Counted from the first letter of the stretch, positions 1 through 8,309 are shown. The stretch: 64,000 nucleotides of DNA from Oscillospiraceae bacterium (GCA_015068245.1 SVKU01000001.1:124001-188000), one strand, 5' to 3'. A program made the numbers and translations. The notes: a model not told the origin generated them from the letters alone.

Positions 1-584
1 AGAACTCCGTCCAGATCATTTACTATGTCGTATTCACCGTCGTAGACATGACAGGTATCAAGGCATACGCCCATATGTTGCCTCAACTCTACCCTGTCGA
101 TAATGGCTCTGAGTTCTTCAAAGCGTCCACCGACCTCACTGCCCTTGCCTGCCATGGTTTCCAGCAGAACAGTGGTTTGCATTCCGTCGAACAATACACG
201 GTTCAGCATTCCGGATATCAGCTCTATTCCCTTTTCAGTTCCCTGTTTAACATGACTGCCGGGATGGAAATTATACATGGTTCCGGGTATCAGTTCAAGA
301 CGTGAAATATCTTCGGTCATAACACGGTATGCAAAATCCCTCAGATCCTCTTTTGCGGCGCAGGCGTTGAGCGTATAGGGCGCATGAGCAAGGATTACAC
401 CAATGCCGTTGACAGCTGCAAAATCGTTATAGGCGGCAATATCAGACGTGTCAAGGGGTTTTGCGTTACCGCCTCTTGGATTGCGTGTAAAAAACTGAAA
501 AGTGTTTGCATTTATTGAAACGGCCTCTTTAGCCATGGCAAGATAGCCTTTTGAAGATGAAAGATGACAGCCTATTGTTAACAT
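1..584 (-). CDS. nfo: Deoxyribonuclease IV (AP endonuclease), 3' part cut by window edge
   Basis: The minus-strand frame starts with ATG at 584 behind a good GGAG ribosome site and runs off the window at base 1, so about 194 N-terminal residues are visible. The N-terminus reads [13 protein letters not shown], and [22 protein letters not shown] and [10 protein letters not shown] follow. These are the metal-binding His/Glu/Asp blocks of the Nfo TIM barrel, which cuts DNA 5' of abasic sites in base-excision repair using a metal cluster. The C-terminal third is not in the window. It is divergent from the Mn-catalase gene, with about 100 bp between them. Confidence 0.93.
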   Translation of the reverse strand, partial: MLTIGCHLSSSKGYLAMAKEAVSINANTFQFFTRNPRGGNAKPLDTSDIAAYNDFAAVNGIGVILAHAPYTLNACAAKEDLRDFAYRVMTEDISRLELIPGTMYNFHPGSHVKQGTEKGIELISGMLNRVLFDGMQTTVLLETMAGKGSEVGGRFEELRAIIDRVELRQHMGVCLDTCHVYDGEYDIVNDLDGV

Positions 585-681
585 GTTTTACTCCTTCATG
601 TGTTATTGCATTTATTATACCATACATGGGTGAATATAAGAAAGCAAAAAGCAAATAATACCATGGAAAGGAGCGGATAAA

Positions 682-1353
682 ATGTTTAAACACGAAAAAC
701 AGCTGTTTCACCCTGTAGCCGTAGAGAAAGCAAACCCTCAGTATGCAGCCTTGCTGCAGGAACAGCTTGGCGGCGGCAACGGTGAGCTTAAAGCTGCCAT
801 GCAGTATCTTTCACAGAGCTTCCGCATCAAGGATCCCGAAATCAAGGACCTGTTTATGGATATTGCTGCCGAAGAACTTGGCCACATGGAAATGGTGGCG
901 CAGACGATCAACCTTCTCAACGGTCATGATGTCGAGGCTCAGCAGGTTACTGCAGGAGAGATACAGAGCCATGTAATTCTTGGTCTGAATCCCGGTCTTA
1001 TTAATGCATCCGGTTATTCATGGACTGCGGACTATGTTACCGTTACCGGTGACCTGTGTGCTGATTTGCTTTCGAATATTGCATCTGAACAGCGAGCAAA
1101 GGTGGTATATGAATATCTGTATCGTCAGATCAATGATAAAAAGGTTCGTGACACCATTGACTTTTTGCTGAACCGTGAGGAAGCTCACAACGCCATGTTC
1201 CGTGAAGCATTCAACAAGATTCAGGACAGCGGCTCAAACAAGGATTTCGGTGTGACTGCAGATTCAAGAATATACTTTGACCTTTCAAAGGGAACCAATA
1301 ACCTTAATCCTGATAAGGTGGAGCCTCCAAGATTCGGGGCAAGCAAAAAATAA
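682..1353 (+). CDS. Manganese catalase family protein (CotJC-like)
   Basis: A 223-residue protein of the ferritin-like manganese catalase family. The di-manganese ligand helices are visible: a Gly/Glu-rich first helix near residues 29-45, EELGHMEM near 63-70, an EQRAKVVYEY helix near 134-143, and NREEAHNAMF near 164-173. The family dismutates hydrogen peroxide without haem. In spore formers the close relative CotJC sits in the spore coat. No cotJA or cotJB is adjacent, so coat location is inference. The start is ATG 682 with an AAGGAG site. A terminator hairpin follows the stop codon, so it is probably transcribed alone. Confidence 0.88.
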   Translation: MFKHEKQLFHPVAVEKANPQYAALLQEQLGGGNGELKAAMQYLSQSFRIKDPEIKDLFMDIAAEELGHMEMVAQTINLLNGHDVEAQQVTAGEIQSHVILGLNPGLINASGYSWTADYVTVTGDLCADLLSNIASEQRAKVVYEYLYRQINDKKVRDTIDFLLNREEAHNAMFREAFNKIQDSGSNKDFGVTADSRIYFDLSKGTNNLNPDKVEPPRFGASKK

Positions 1354-1359
1354 GCATAA

Positions 1360-1392
1360 AACCGTTGTGGTGTCCTATCATCCACAGCGGTT
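1360..1392 (+). terminator. Rho-independent terminator after the Mn-catalase gene
   Basis: Arms of 11 bp (AACCGTTGTGG / CCACAGCGGTT, one G-U pair) around an 11-nt loop, followed by ATTTTGTT. It begins 7 bases after the stop codon. Confidence 0.7.
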
Positions 1393-1467
1393 ATTTTGTT
1401 CATTACGCTTATTGATTACGAAACGTATAGGTGCTAAAATCGGCATACAAGGAGTGAATAAAAATAC

Positions 1468-2184
1468 ATGGACGTTAAACAAAAAGGAAAACGACTTAAA
1501 GCTCTAAAGGCTGCCTTTCCTCATACCATACCGATTCTGGCAGGTTTTGGTTTTTTGGGTATTGCCTATGGAATACTTATGAATGTCTCGGGATTCAGCT
1601 TCTGGTATCCCCTGCTGATAAGCATAATTGTCTTTGGCGGCTCGCTTCAGTTTGTCATGGTAACAATGCTGCTGAGCGCATTTGCGCCTGTTCAGACGCT
1701 TATTATGGCTCTGTTGGTTCAGGTAAGACACCTCTTTTACGGAATTGCAATGCTTGATAAATATAAAGGTCTTGGCTGGAAGAGATTCTATCTTATTCTT
1801 GGACTTTGCGACGAAACATTCTCGATCAACTGCAGTATTGAACCGCCGGAGGACGTTGATAAAGGATGGTTCATGCTGTTTGTAACAATGCTCAACCGAC
1901 TGTATTGGATAACCGGTTCCCTGTTGGGCGGTTTGCTTGGTTCTTTGATAGAATTCAATACAGAAGGTCTTGACTTTGCTATGTCAGCCATGTTTGTGGT
2001 CATTCTTCTGGAACAACTGATAAAAGAAAAAAGTCACATTTCATCAATAATCGGTCTTGCAGCTTCGATCATATGCCTTATTATCTTTGGTGCTGATTCA
2101 TTTATGATACCCACCATGATCACCATTTTGTGCCTGCTGACATTTTTGCGTAAGCCTATTGAGAAAGCAGGTGATCCGATATGA
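1468..2184 (+). CDS. azlC: AzlC family branched-chain amino acid exporter, large subunit
   Basis: A 238-residue integral membrane protein with hydrophobic segments spread along most of its length. The N-terminal block, [18 protein letters not shown], and the [10 protein letters not shown] segment near residue 86 are typical of AzlC. AzlC pairs with AzlD to export branched-chain amino acids and analogues. The ATG at 1468 has a GGAGTG site upstream. The stop overlaps the azlD start by 4 bases (ATGA), which implies translational coupling. No regulator lies beside it. Confidence 0.9.
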   Translation: MDVKQKGKRLKALKAAFPHTIPILAGFGFLGIAYGILMNVSGFSFWYPLLISIIVFGGSLQFVMVTMLLSAFAPVQTLIMALLVQVRHLFYGIAMLDKYKGLGWKRFYLILGLCDETFSINCSIEPPEDVDKGWFMLFVTMLNRLYWITGSLLGGLLGSLIEFNTEGLDFAMSAMFVVILLEQLIKEKSHISSIIGLAASIICLIIFGADSFMIPTMITILCLLTFLRKPIEKAGDPI

Positions 2185-2507
2185 CAGGAACACAGCATAT
2201 AATCACCATCGCAATTTGCGCTGTCGCAACTATGGCAACACGCTTTCTGCCATTCATCATCTTTTCTGAAAAGCGCACTACGCCCAAATATATTGAGTAT
2301 CTTGGCAAAGCACTGCCTGCTGCCATCTTTGGTATGCTTGTGGTGTACTGTCTTAAAAACGTAAGTATTCTATCAGGAAGCCACGGTATTCCCGAGCTTA
2401 TTGCTATCGCAATAACGATCCTGCTGCATCTTTGGAAACGTCAGATGCTGCTTTCCATCGCCGGTGCAACAGTGTGCTACATGCTGCTTGTGCAGCTTGT
2501 TTTTTAA
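2181..2507 (+). CDS. azlD: AzlD family branched-chain amino acid exporter, small subunit
   Basis: A 108-residue protein with about four hydrophobic helices and the AzlD-type segment [10 protein letters not shown] near residues 19-28. It begins inside the last codon of azlC and is the small partner of that exporter. A strong terminator follows 9 bases after the stop, so azlCD forms a two-gene unit. Confidence 0.9.
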   Translation: MTGTQHIITIAICAVATMATRFLPFIIFSEKRTTPKYIEYLGKALPAAIFGMLVVYCLKNVSILSGSHGIPELIAIAITILLHLWKRQMLLSIAGATVCYMLLVQLVF

Positions 2508-2515
2508 CACAAAAG

Positions 2516-2549
2516 AATCCCCATCTTGTTTTTGTTCAAGATGGGGATT
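2516..2549 (+). terminator. Rho-independent terminator after azlD
   Basis: Perfect 13-bp inverted repeat (AATCCCCATCTTG / CAAGATGGGGATT) with an 8-nt loop and a T-rich tail (TTCTCC). Confidence 0.8.
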
Positions 2550-2638
2550 TCTCCATTGCCTTCAGCGATGTTCGAAATGACAGGCAAAGCGGAGTCTCTG
2601 CAGATAATCTGCGGGGATTAATTATATGATCATTTATA

Positions 2639-3280
2639 TCAGATGAGTTTTTTGTGAAGCTGCCATGAGTAAACCACAGGAACCGCAATAAGGATCACCA
2701 ATACAGATACCATAATTGCCACCATCGATTCATCAGGCAAAAATGCAGAAGTTGCCATAACGATACCGCCAACGACCCACAGCCTTCCGCACAGGCGATG
2801 AGTTCTGTTCCAAACTTCCTCGTTGTTGAGTGTCCATGGCAGTTTGATCCCAATAGTATAGTTCTGCTTACACTTCGGCAGATAGTTTCCTATAACGATA
2901 AACACTATACCGACAATAATCGGCATAAACCGATTCATATCCATATCAATACCAAAAGAATGAGCATAAGTAGCTCCGCAGCAAGCGATGGAAAGAACCG
3001 GACTGATCCACAAAACCAGGTTCAAAATCTTACTCCCGTGATTCTGGTGTTTGGGGTCAATGGCGGTCATTGCAATGCACAGAAGGTGGACGCCAAGAAG
3101 TATAGCAGGCAAACCCAGCACCGCAAAGGACTTGCTGCTCCAGCCATCAACCTCACCTGCTGCGTTCCAGTGGGTTGCAATCTCCGTTGGCAGCTGATTC
3201 CAAAAGATAAGGCCAAAGAGCGCAGGCAGCATAATTGCAGCGCTGGTAATGATTATCAGGAATTTCTTTTCTCTAAACAC
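2639..3280 (-). CDS. SdpI family membrane protein
   Basis: A 213-residue membrane protein with six to seven hydrophobic segments. The N-terminal third matches the DUF1648 region (LPTEIATHWNAAGEVDGW near residues 30-47). The second half carries the SdpI motif IKLPWTLNNEEVWNRTHR near 144-161. SdpI of Bacillus subtilis confers immunity to the SDP cannibalism toxin and controls the repressor SdpR. The gene lies 4 bases downstream of an ArsR/SdpR-like regulator, the same pairing as in Bacillus. No sdpC-like toxin is in the window. The role may therefore be protection against foreign toxins or general envelope stress. Confidence 0.88.
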   Translation of the reverse strand: MFREKKFLIIITSAAIMLPALFGLIFWNQLPTEIATHWNAAGEVDGWSSKSFAVLGLPAILLGVHLLCIAMTAIDPKHQNHGSKILNLVLWISPVLSIACCGATYAHSFGIDMDMNRFMPIIVGIVFIVIGNYLPKCKQNYTIGIKLPWTLNNEEVWNRTHRLCGRLWVVGGIVMATSAFLPDESMVAIMVSVLVILIAVPVVYSWQLHKKLI

Positions 3281-3284
3281 GTTG

Positions 3285-3548
3285 TTACTCCCCTTTCAAA
3301 TTGGTTAACCAAAGCATTATTTCTTCCAGAACAGAAGCATTAAGCTCATAATAAATGTACTTACCCTCACGGGTATCACGAATGAGATCTGCATCTTTCA
3401 GTACTGAAAGATGCCTGGATATTGACGGACCTGATACATCAAATTTTTCTGAAATCTCTCCCGCAGACAATCTGCCGTCTTTGAGCATATTCATGATCTC
3501 ACGGCGAATCGGATCGGCTAAGGCTTTAAGAGTATTTTGTAATGACAT
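3285..3548 (-). CDS. ArsR/SdpR-like winged-helix autorepressor
   Basis: An 87-residue winged-helix protein. The HTH is LSAGEISEKFDVSGPSISRHLSVL near residues 28-51, and the wing follows as REGKYIYYELN. There is no metal-binding cysteine pair, as in SdpR and unlike true metal sensors. It is first gene of a two-gene unit with the SdpI-family gene. A consensus promoter and a matching inverted repeat sit just upstream, so autoregulation is likely. The ATG at 3548 has a GGAGGGG site. Confidence 0.87.
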   Translation of the reverse strand: MSLQNTLKALADPIRREIMNMLKDGRLSAGEISEKFDVSGPSISRHLSVLKDADLIRDTREGKYIYYELNASVLEEIMLWLTNLKGE

Positions 3549-3562
3549 TCAGACTCCCCTCC

Positions 3563-3595
3563 TTCATTTAACATTTAACCTAATTGTTAAATGAA
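3563..3595. promoter_or_regulatory. Probable operator of the sdpR/sdpI-like unit
   Basis: Perfect 11-bp inverted repeat TTCATTTAACA / TGTTAAATGAA with an 11-nt centre. It touches the -10 box and spans the likely transcription start and leader of the minus-strand unit. This is the typical place and form of an ArsR-family repressor site. Confidence 0.65.
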
Positions 3596-3622
3596 TTATA
3601 TCACACAAATACAAAATGTCAA
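3595..3622 (-). promoter_or_regulatory. Sigma-A promoter of the sdpR/sdpI-like unit
   Basis: On the minus strand, TTGACA (3622-3617) and TATAAT (3600-3595) are separated by 16 bp. Both hexamers are exact consensus. Confidence 0.8.
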
Positions 3623-3631
3623 TATATAATT

Positions 3632-3664
3632 TTTGCTGCCATCTCAATAGTTTGAGATAGCAGC
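3632..3664. repeat. Hairpin between a small gene and the sdpR promoter
   Basis: Arms GCTGCCATCTCAA / TTGAGATAGCAGC with one imperfect pair and a 4-nt loop. It lies just downstream of the 50-residue gene on the minus strand but has no T tract on that strand, so it is only a weak terminator candidate. Confidence 0.4.
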
Positions 3665-3677
3665 TAATTCAAATTTC

Positions 3678-3830
3678 TTATAAATCCTGAAGATCGGCAG
3701 CAGAAAGGTCGTTTTCAATATTATCCCGGGCAAGGTCATTGTCTATCACGGGATAAATCCTTGAAATGGGACGTTCTTTGGCTTCTTTTTTGTAGTACGC
3801 TGTATCTGAATCAATAATTATATTGTCCAT
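3678..3830 (-). CDS. Small hypothetical protein, 50 residues
   Basis: An acidic, charged 50-residue product starting MDNIIIDSDTAYY and ending SAADLQDL, with no membrane segment or cysteine. The ATG at 3830 is preceded by GAGGTG at ideal distance, which is the main reason to believe it is translated. I recognise no family. It sits alone between the sdpR promoter and the tRNA-Pro terminators. Confidence 0.5.
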   Translation of the reverse strand: MDNIIIDSDTAYYKKEAKERPISRIYPVIDNDLARDNIENDLSAADLQDL

Positions 3831-3907
3831 GAATTATCACCTCACAAATAGAATCTCCTGATAAAAGCTAAATATGAGGAAAGAAATAACTTCCAAAATA
3901 CCAAAAC

Positions 3908-3929
3908 AGACTGCCCATAAGGACAGCCT
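3908..3929 (-). terminator. Second terminator-like hairpin after tRNA-Pro
   Basis: On the minus strand the hairpin has 9-bp arms (AGGCTGTCC / GGGCAGTCT, wobble pairs included), loop TTAT, and then GTTTTGG. Its core, GTCCTTATGGGC, is the same as in the first hairpin upstream. Confidence 0.5.
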
Positions 3930-3970
3930 CTATTTGATCAATGCGACCGGTTCTCTCAACAAAACAAAAG

Positions 3971-4005
3971 CAAAAACACGGCAGCCCATAAGGACTACCG
4001 TGTTT
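3971..4005 (-). terminator. Terminator immediately after tRNA-Pro
   Basis: On the minus strand 14 pairs form between AAACACGGTAGTCC and GGGCTGCCGTGTTT (wobbles included) around loop TTAT, followed by TTGCTTTTGTTTTG. Confidence 0.75.
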
Positions 4006-4082
4006 TGGTCCGAGTGACTGGATTCGAACCAGCGGCCTCTTGAACCCCATTCAAGCGCGATACCAAACTTCGCCACACCCGG
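4006..4082 (-). tRNA. tRNA-Pro (GGG)
   Basis: A 77-nt cloverleaf with acceptor CCGGGTG / CACTCGG, D arm, anticodon stem CTTGA / TCAAG with loop ATGGGGT (anticodon GGG), T loop TTCGAAT and an encoded CCA end. It reads the CCC and CCU proline codons. Confidence 0.95.
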
Positions 4083-4201
4083 AAATCAGCCCCGTTATAG
4101 TACCACAAGGTTTAGAAAAAAGCAAGCCCTTTTTTCAAAAAATTTAAAAAATCTAAAAATATCGTAAAATGTCAAATCGTGTAAGAATTTATGATAAGTT
4201 T

Positions 4202-4234
4202 AAACCCCCGGAAGTGAGCAGCTTCCGGGGGTTT
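4202..4234 (-). terminator. Terminator of the YesL-like gene
   Basis: Perfect 13-bp inverted repeat AAACCCCCGGAAG / CTTCCGGGGGTTT, loop of 7, beginning 24 bases past the stop codon at 4258. It is nearly symmetrical, so it could act on both strands. Confidence 0.75.
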
Positions 4235-4257
4235 ATGCTGGGGTATTAGAAAGATAA

Positions 4258-5175
4258 TCAGTTATTCTCGTCGAAATTTGTTATTTCGTCGGTTACAGAT
4301 TCAGAGGTCTCCCCTTCCTGCTGCGCAAGAATAGGATCAACAAGGTACTTCCTGATCAGCGGATATGTTGCAAATACGCCGAGATAAGAAGTAAATGAGA
4401 AAATCAAACATGCAAGAATAGGAATTTCAAGCATCGAGAAAGTTACGATAAGGATGATGGTACCAACCCATATAAGACCGTTTACTATAGAAACACCAAC
4501 GTTTCTAAAGATACCGATAAAAGCAAGCAGCCATGCGTTTTTGAAAATGTCAAAAACCGAAAGATTGACAGTTACTATCATCTGATAGATATATCTCTTC
4601 ATGAATCCGTAAAAAACAAAGAACAGGATAGATAGATACTTTGCTATGCGCATCATACCTTCGCCGTTTGCATATGCCAGGTTGTAGAACACGACAAGGT
4701 AAACTATTATATCAAGGATACCGAAAAACAATCCCTGACGGAAGTTTTCCTTAGCCTTATCAAACATATCCGACAGCCACGAATGACGTTCATTGGTGAA
4801 GTTGCGAAGCACATAGGTCATGCCAGCCTTGGCAGGTCCATAGCATATGACCGAAGCAATAAGCAGAATAATCTGGATAAATACCGGGACATATTCAAAG
4901 TACATCATCGCAAGATGAAGTATCAGAGTATAAAAATCACCAAGTACTATTCCTGCTGACTCAAGTGCCTGAAAGGAACTTTGATAAATGAAGGTATAAA
5001 TGTACAGAATGATCGGCAGCAGTATAAGAAAATAGACGAGGTTGAGTTCAATGTATTTCCAGAACTTCCTGCCAAACAGTTCAAAGAACCTTACAGGTGC
5101 AATTTTCTGAGGTTCGTCCTTTTCAACACCCGGACCGGGTTTATAAAACTTCTTGGAATTGAAAAACAGCGACAT
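4258..5175 (-). CDS. YesL/DUF624 family membrane protein
   Basis: A 305-residue membrane protein. The family signature GPAKAGMTYVLRNF, followed by an acidic/aromatic stretch, lies near residues 119-132, and five to six hydrophobic helices are spread along the chain. The hydrophilic tail is acidic. DUF624 proteins often occur beside carbohydrate ABC transporters, but no transporter is adjacent here, so the function is unknown. It lies 8 bases downstream of xerD on the same strand and ends the unit with a strong terminator. Confidence 0.75.
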   Translation of the reverse strand: MSLFFNSKKFYKPGPGVEKDEPQKIAPVRFFELFGRKFWKYIELNLVYFLILLPIILYIYTFIYQSSFQALESAGIVLGDFYTLILHLAMMYFEYVPVFIQIILLIASVICYGPAKAGMTYVLRNFTNERHSWLSDMFDKAKENFRQGLFFGILDIIVYLVVFYNLAYANGEGMMRIAKYLSILFFVFYGFMKRYIYQMIVTVNLSVFDIFKNAWLLAFIGIFRNVGVSIVNGLIWVGTIILIVTFSMLEIPILACLIFSFTSYLGVFATYPLIRKYLVDPILAQQEGETSESVTDEITNFDENN

Positions 5176-5183
5176 TGAAACAC

Positions 5184-6068
5184 CTATGCTTTCGGATGGT
5201 ACTTGTTATATACGTCTTTAAGATGCTGGTTGGCAAGCTGAGCATAAATCTGAGTAGAACTGATGTCGGCATGTCCGAGCATTTCCTGGATAGATTTTAA
5301 ATCAGCACCGTTTTCAAGCAAATGAGTAGCAAAAGAATGCCGCAACGTATGAGGAGTAATATCCTTCTCTATCTGTGCTTTTTCCTGATAATGCTTGATT
5401 ATTTTCCAGAAACCCTGACGGGTCATACGTTCACCGTTCATGTTTACAAAAAGTGCAGTTTCCTGCTCATTTGCAATCATATTGGGACGAATATTCTGGA
5501 TATAATCAGTCAAAGCCTTGATAGCACCGGGATAAAGGGGAATTATGCGTTCCTTGGCTTTACTGAAGCAGCGAATGAATCCTGCTCCAAGATTTACATT
5601 GGCCTCATCAAGAGAAATAAGCTCAGTAACTCGGATTCCTGTCGCGTAAAGAAGCTCAAGCATAGCTTTATCACGATAGCCCTTCATATCGGTACACTTG
5701 GGCTGCTGCAAAAGCAGTTCAACCTCCTGACCGGTAAGAATCTGCGGAAGCTTTCTTTCTACCTTTACAGCCGTTACATTTTTGCAGGGGTTGGTTTCAA
5801 CAACTCCCAGCGTGATCAAATAGGCATAAAAGCTCTTGATGGAAGCAACACTTCTGGTTACGGTTGCGGCTGACTTGCCTGCTTCAGTAAGCTTTTCGAG
5901 ATACTCAGCAATGACATCTCTGTCAGCATTTACAATATCGGCAGCACCGGTACGATCAAGATAATCGCTGTACTGGCGAAGGTCACGCATGTACGAACTC
6001 AAAGTGTTGGCTGACGCATTCTTTTCAGTTGTAAGGTATTCCTCATACTTTTTCAGGTAATCCTGCAT
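5184..6068 (-). CDS. xerD: Tyrosine recombinase XerD
   Basis: A 294-residue tyrosine recombinase, normal XerD length. An N-terminal SAM-like core-binding domain covers residues 1-85. The catalytic domain shows Arg in ATGIRVTEL, Lys in FSKAKERIIPL, HTLRHSFATHLLENG (His-x-x-Arg), GHADISST and the nucleophilic Tyr in TQIYAQ. With XerC it would resolve chromosome dimers at dif. I chose ATG 6068 because GGAGAGG lies 9 bases upstream. A longer TTG start at 6113 has no ribosome site. The gene follows the SpoIIM-like gene, a neighbour pairing common in spore formers. Confidence 0.92.
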   Translation of the reverse strand: MQDYLKKYEEYLTTEKNASANTLSSYMRDLRQYSDYLDRTGAADIVNADRDVIAEYLEKLTEAGKSAATVTRSVASIKSFYAYLITLGVVETNPCKNVTAVKVERKLPQILTGQEVELLLQQPKCTDMKGYRDKAMLELLYATGIRVTELISLDEANVNLGAGFIRCFSKAKERIIPLYPGAIKALTDYIQNIRPNMIANEQETALFVNMNGERMTRQGFWKIIKHYQEKAQIEKDITPHTLRHSFATHLLENGADLKSIQEMLGHADISSTQIYAQLANQHLKDVYNKYHPKA

Positions 6069-6125
6069 ACCTAACGTCCTCTCCGCGGTAAAAACCGCAT
6101 TGAATTTTGGCAAACACCGTGTTAC

Positions 6126-6674
6126 TCAAGAATAAAATATTCTAAGCAATACCGGGCAAAGATACATATCTGCAAAAACTGCCGGAACCAGCAGCAAGAG
6201 ATATCTGACAGATGATTTGCCGTTATTTATTCTGCCGCTTCCCCGATGACCGCTTTTGGCCAGCAGCAGCATACAGGGCAGCGAGAAAATACAAGATGGT
6301 AGTAAAACGCAAAAACTTGCAACGAGTGCAGTTCTTCCGGTTACAGTAGAGATGCAACCGGTAAAAAAGGTCATTAAAAAACCTTGAACCGCAAAGACAG
6401 GACCGGTTATAAGTTTTCCAAACGAAGACATGCTCAGCAGAAAAACTAATATCGGAAACTTCCCTACCGTTGATAAGCTGTTGAGCAGTCGCTCAAAAGT
6501 TGTAAGCTCGATGTTACCGTTCAGTAACCCATCTGCAACTTCTTGGGCTGCAGCAAGACCGCTTCCGGATAGGTTTAAAGAAACAAAACGGCCCAAAGCA
6601 CAACCGCAAGCAAACATAGCAACCAAAAACAGCAAATAAGGAAGCTCGTCCTTGAATAATTGATTCCTTGTCAT
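6126..6674 (-). CDS. SpoIIM-like integral membrane protein
   Basis: A 182-residue membrane protein with five hydrophobic segments, about the size of stage II sporulation protein M. It lies directly upstream of xerD as spoIIM does in several Clostridia. SpoIIM works with SpoIID and SpoIIP in engulfment of the forespore. The match rests on length, topology (FACGCALGRF near the N-terminus, GKLITGPVFAVQGFLMTFF mid-chain) and context, so the name is not given as a gene symbol. ATG 6674 has GAGGTG at 6 bases. Its ribosome site lies in a 21-base palindrome. Confidence 0.62.
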   Translation of the reverse strand: MTRNQLFKDELPYLLFLVAMFACGCALGRFVSLNLSGSGLAAAQEVADGLLNGNIELTTFERLLNSLSTVGKFPILVFLLSMSSFGKLITGPVFAVQGFLMTFFTGCISTVTGRTALVASFCVLLPSCIFSLPCMLLLAKSGHRGSGRINNGKSSVRYLLLLVPAVFADMYLCPVLLRIFYS

Positions 6675-6682
6675 AACGCTCA

Positions 6683-6703
6683 CCTCATATTATTAATATG
6701 AGG
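6683..6703. promoter_or_regulatory. Palindrome covering the ribosome site of the SpoIIM-like gene
   Basis: CCTCATATTA / TAATATGAGG, perfect 10-bp arms around one T. In the minus-strand transcript the 3' arm contains most of the GAGGTG ribosome site of the gene starting at 6674. It could be an operator or a ribosome-site-masking hairpin. Confidence 0.5.
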
Positions 6704-6721
6704 TAACAAAACAAACAAGAA

Positions 6722-7516
6722 CTATTTGCCTAATTCATAAGCTCTCTTGGTACAACGCAAAACAGCTTCATTTACCATATTTTCAAAATGGTAATCATCG
6801 AAAGCAGATAGCGCAGCAACAGTGGTGCCTCCCCTGGAAGAAACCTGTTCAACCAGATCAGCAGCAGATCTGCCGCTGTTCAAAAGCATGAAGGCAGAGC
6901 CTAACATCGTATTTGCAGCCATTGCAAGAGCGGTGTCGGAATCAATGCCAAGAGAAGCAGCAGAATCAACAATAGACTGAACAAACCTGAAGAAAAACGC
7001 AGGAGAAGAACCACTGACAGCAATTATCTCATTCATCTTATCTTCGGGAACGATGAACACCTTACCGGAACAGGAAAATATTTTCAAAACATTTTCAAAA
7101 ATCTCATTCGGTACGGCTTCATTTTTACAAACAGCTGTGGTACCATTACCTACAAGAAGAGGTGTATTCGGCATTGTTCTGACAACATAAGCATCGGGAC
7201 ATAAATCCATGATGTGTGCAGTACTTATACCGGGAGCAAGTGAAACAAGACACTTGCCGCACACTACAGAAGATATCTCACGAAGGACTTCATCATAGTT
7301 CTGCGGTTTGACCGCAAGAATGATTATGTCACCAAACTTCGCTGCTTCAACATTATTTGTAGTCGTTGATAACTGTAAAGCGTCATACTTTACAAGCTTC
7401 GAGCAACCACTATTTGAGATACAAATATCCGAAGCGTTGTAAAGTAAAGAACTTGTCACGCCCGTGAGTATGGCATCTGCCATATTACCTGCACCTATAA
7501 AGCTGAGTCTGGACAT
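6722..7516 (-). CDS. proC: Pyrroline-5-carboxylate reductase
   Basis: A 264-residue enzyme that catalyses the last step of proline synthesis, NAD(P)H-dependent reduction of 1-pyrroline-5-carboxylate. The Rossmann motif FIGAGNMADAILTG is at residues 4-17. VVRTMPNTPLLVGNG lies near 113-127, and the substrate-binding VSGSSPAFFF near 157-166. GRSAADLVEQVSSRGGTT is the conserved C-terminal dimer region. ATG 7516 is preferred over an upstream TTG at 7534 because GAGGG lies upstream and the protein then has family length. A good promoter sits upstream. Confidence 0.93.
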   Translation of the reverse strand: MSRLSFIGAGNMADAILTGVTSSLLYNASDICISNSGCSKLVKYDALQLSTTTNNVEAAKFGDIIILAVKPQNYDEVLREISSVVCGKCLVSLAPGISTAHIMDLCPDAYVVRTMPNTPLLVGNGTTAVCKNEAVPNEIFENVLKIFSCSGKVFIVPEDKMNEIIAVSGSSPAFFFRFVQSIVDSAASLGIDSDTALAMAANTMLGSAFMLLNSGRSAADLVEQVSSRGGTTVAALSAFDDYHFENMVNEAVLRCTKRAYELGK

Positions 7517-7557
7517 AATCTTAGGTTCCCTCAATTGACATAATGCTTTGTGAACAT

Positions 7558-7586
7558 AATATACCGCAAAATACAGTGTTTTTCAA
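7558..7586 (-). promoter_or_regulatory. Sigma-A promoter of proC
   Basis: On the minus strand, TTGAAA (7586-7581) and TATATT (7563-7558) lie 17 bp apart, about 40 bases upstream of the start codon. Confidence 0.65.
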
Positions 7587-7589
7587 GGA

Positions 7590-7805
7590 AAATCAACAGG
7601 TTTAAATATTTTTTGTTAATTATGGCTAAGGTGTTATGTCAACAATATTATGTCTACTCTTGATTCTGGTTTGCTTTTTTAAGCAAAAATGACACTGTGT
7701 ATCGCAACATCTAGTGTACGCCTACCGGTGTAAAGTACAATTGGTTGCATGATGCTTTTAGGCTGTTTCTAACATGAATTGACCAATATTTGTTTTTGAT
7801 TTTTT
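7590..7805. other. Intergenic stretch without a recognisable gene
   Basis: AT-rich DNA between the proC promoter and the next terminator. The only pattern I see is a loosely repeated block: TTTTTTAAGCAAAAATGACAC near 7675 resembles TTTTTTAAGTAAAAACAACAC near 7800. No coding frame with a ribosome site and no known RNA is evident. Confidence 0.5.
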
Positions 7806-7809
7806 AAGT

Positions 7810-7855
7810 AAAAACAACACATTTGTGCATCTTGCATAAATGTGTCGTTTTTTAC
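7810..7855 (-). terminator. Terminator downstream of the TIGR04086-like gene
   Basis: A long hairpin: AAAAC, then ACACATTTGTGCA pairing with TGCATAAATGTGT (one mismatch), loop TCT, and T/A tracts on both sides. It lies 55 bases after the stop at 7911 and could work in both directions. Confidence 0.65.
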
Positions 7856-7910
7856 AAAATGGTTACAATGCCGTTTCTTGGGGTTACAAAAGGTTTACAG
7901 CAAAGTTTTC

Positions 7911-8309
7911 CTATTTTATTTTACGTTTTCGACCTCCGATAATGCCTGCGGCTGCTCCTGCTGCCAGGCAGCCTCCAATGATGGCGATTGATATATCTCT
8001 GCTTCCCTTAAAGAACAGCGACCCTGTGAGCAATAAGAGCACCGTAATTATTGATATGGATAAACCACTGATGAGTGTTTTCCCTTCCAGTTTGTTGACT
8101 GCCAGCAGTGCCGAAACCAACGTCATTATAATTATGACTACCTCAGAAACCACTTCTGATGCTTCGGGAGGCAGGCTTTCTTTTTCAATGAGAAGAGAAA
8201 ATAAAAACAGAATCATTACCGTAATAACTATTGATAAAAATGACATAACAACAGACAGCTTTACTCTTGTAATTATTTCTTGCCGTCCGTAAACTTCTTT
8301 TTTGCGCAT
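7911..8309 (-). CDS. TIGR04086-type four-helix membrane protein
   Basis: A 132-residue membrane protein with four predicted helices, a glycine-rich last helix (IAIIGGCLAAGAAAGIIGG) and a basic tail RKRKIK. Proteins like this are found next to yajC in many Firmicutes. Their function is unknown. ATG 8309 is used because GGGAGGGTG lies directly upstream. An in-frame ATG farther upstream has no such site. The ribosome site is entirely contained in a 14-bp inverted repeat, described separately. Confidence 0.7.
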   Translation of the reverse strand: MRKKEVYGRQEIITRVKLSVVMSFLSIVITVMILFLFSLLIEKESLPPEASEVVSEVVIIIMTLVSALLAVNKLEGKTLISGLSISIITVLLLLTGSLFFKGSRDISIAIIGGCLAAGAAAGIIGGRKRKIK

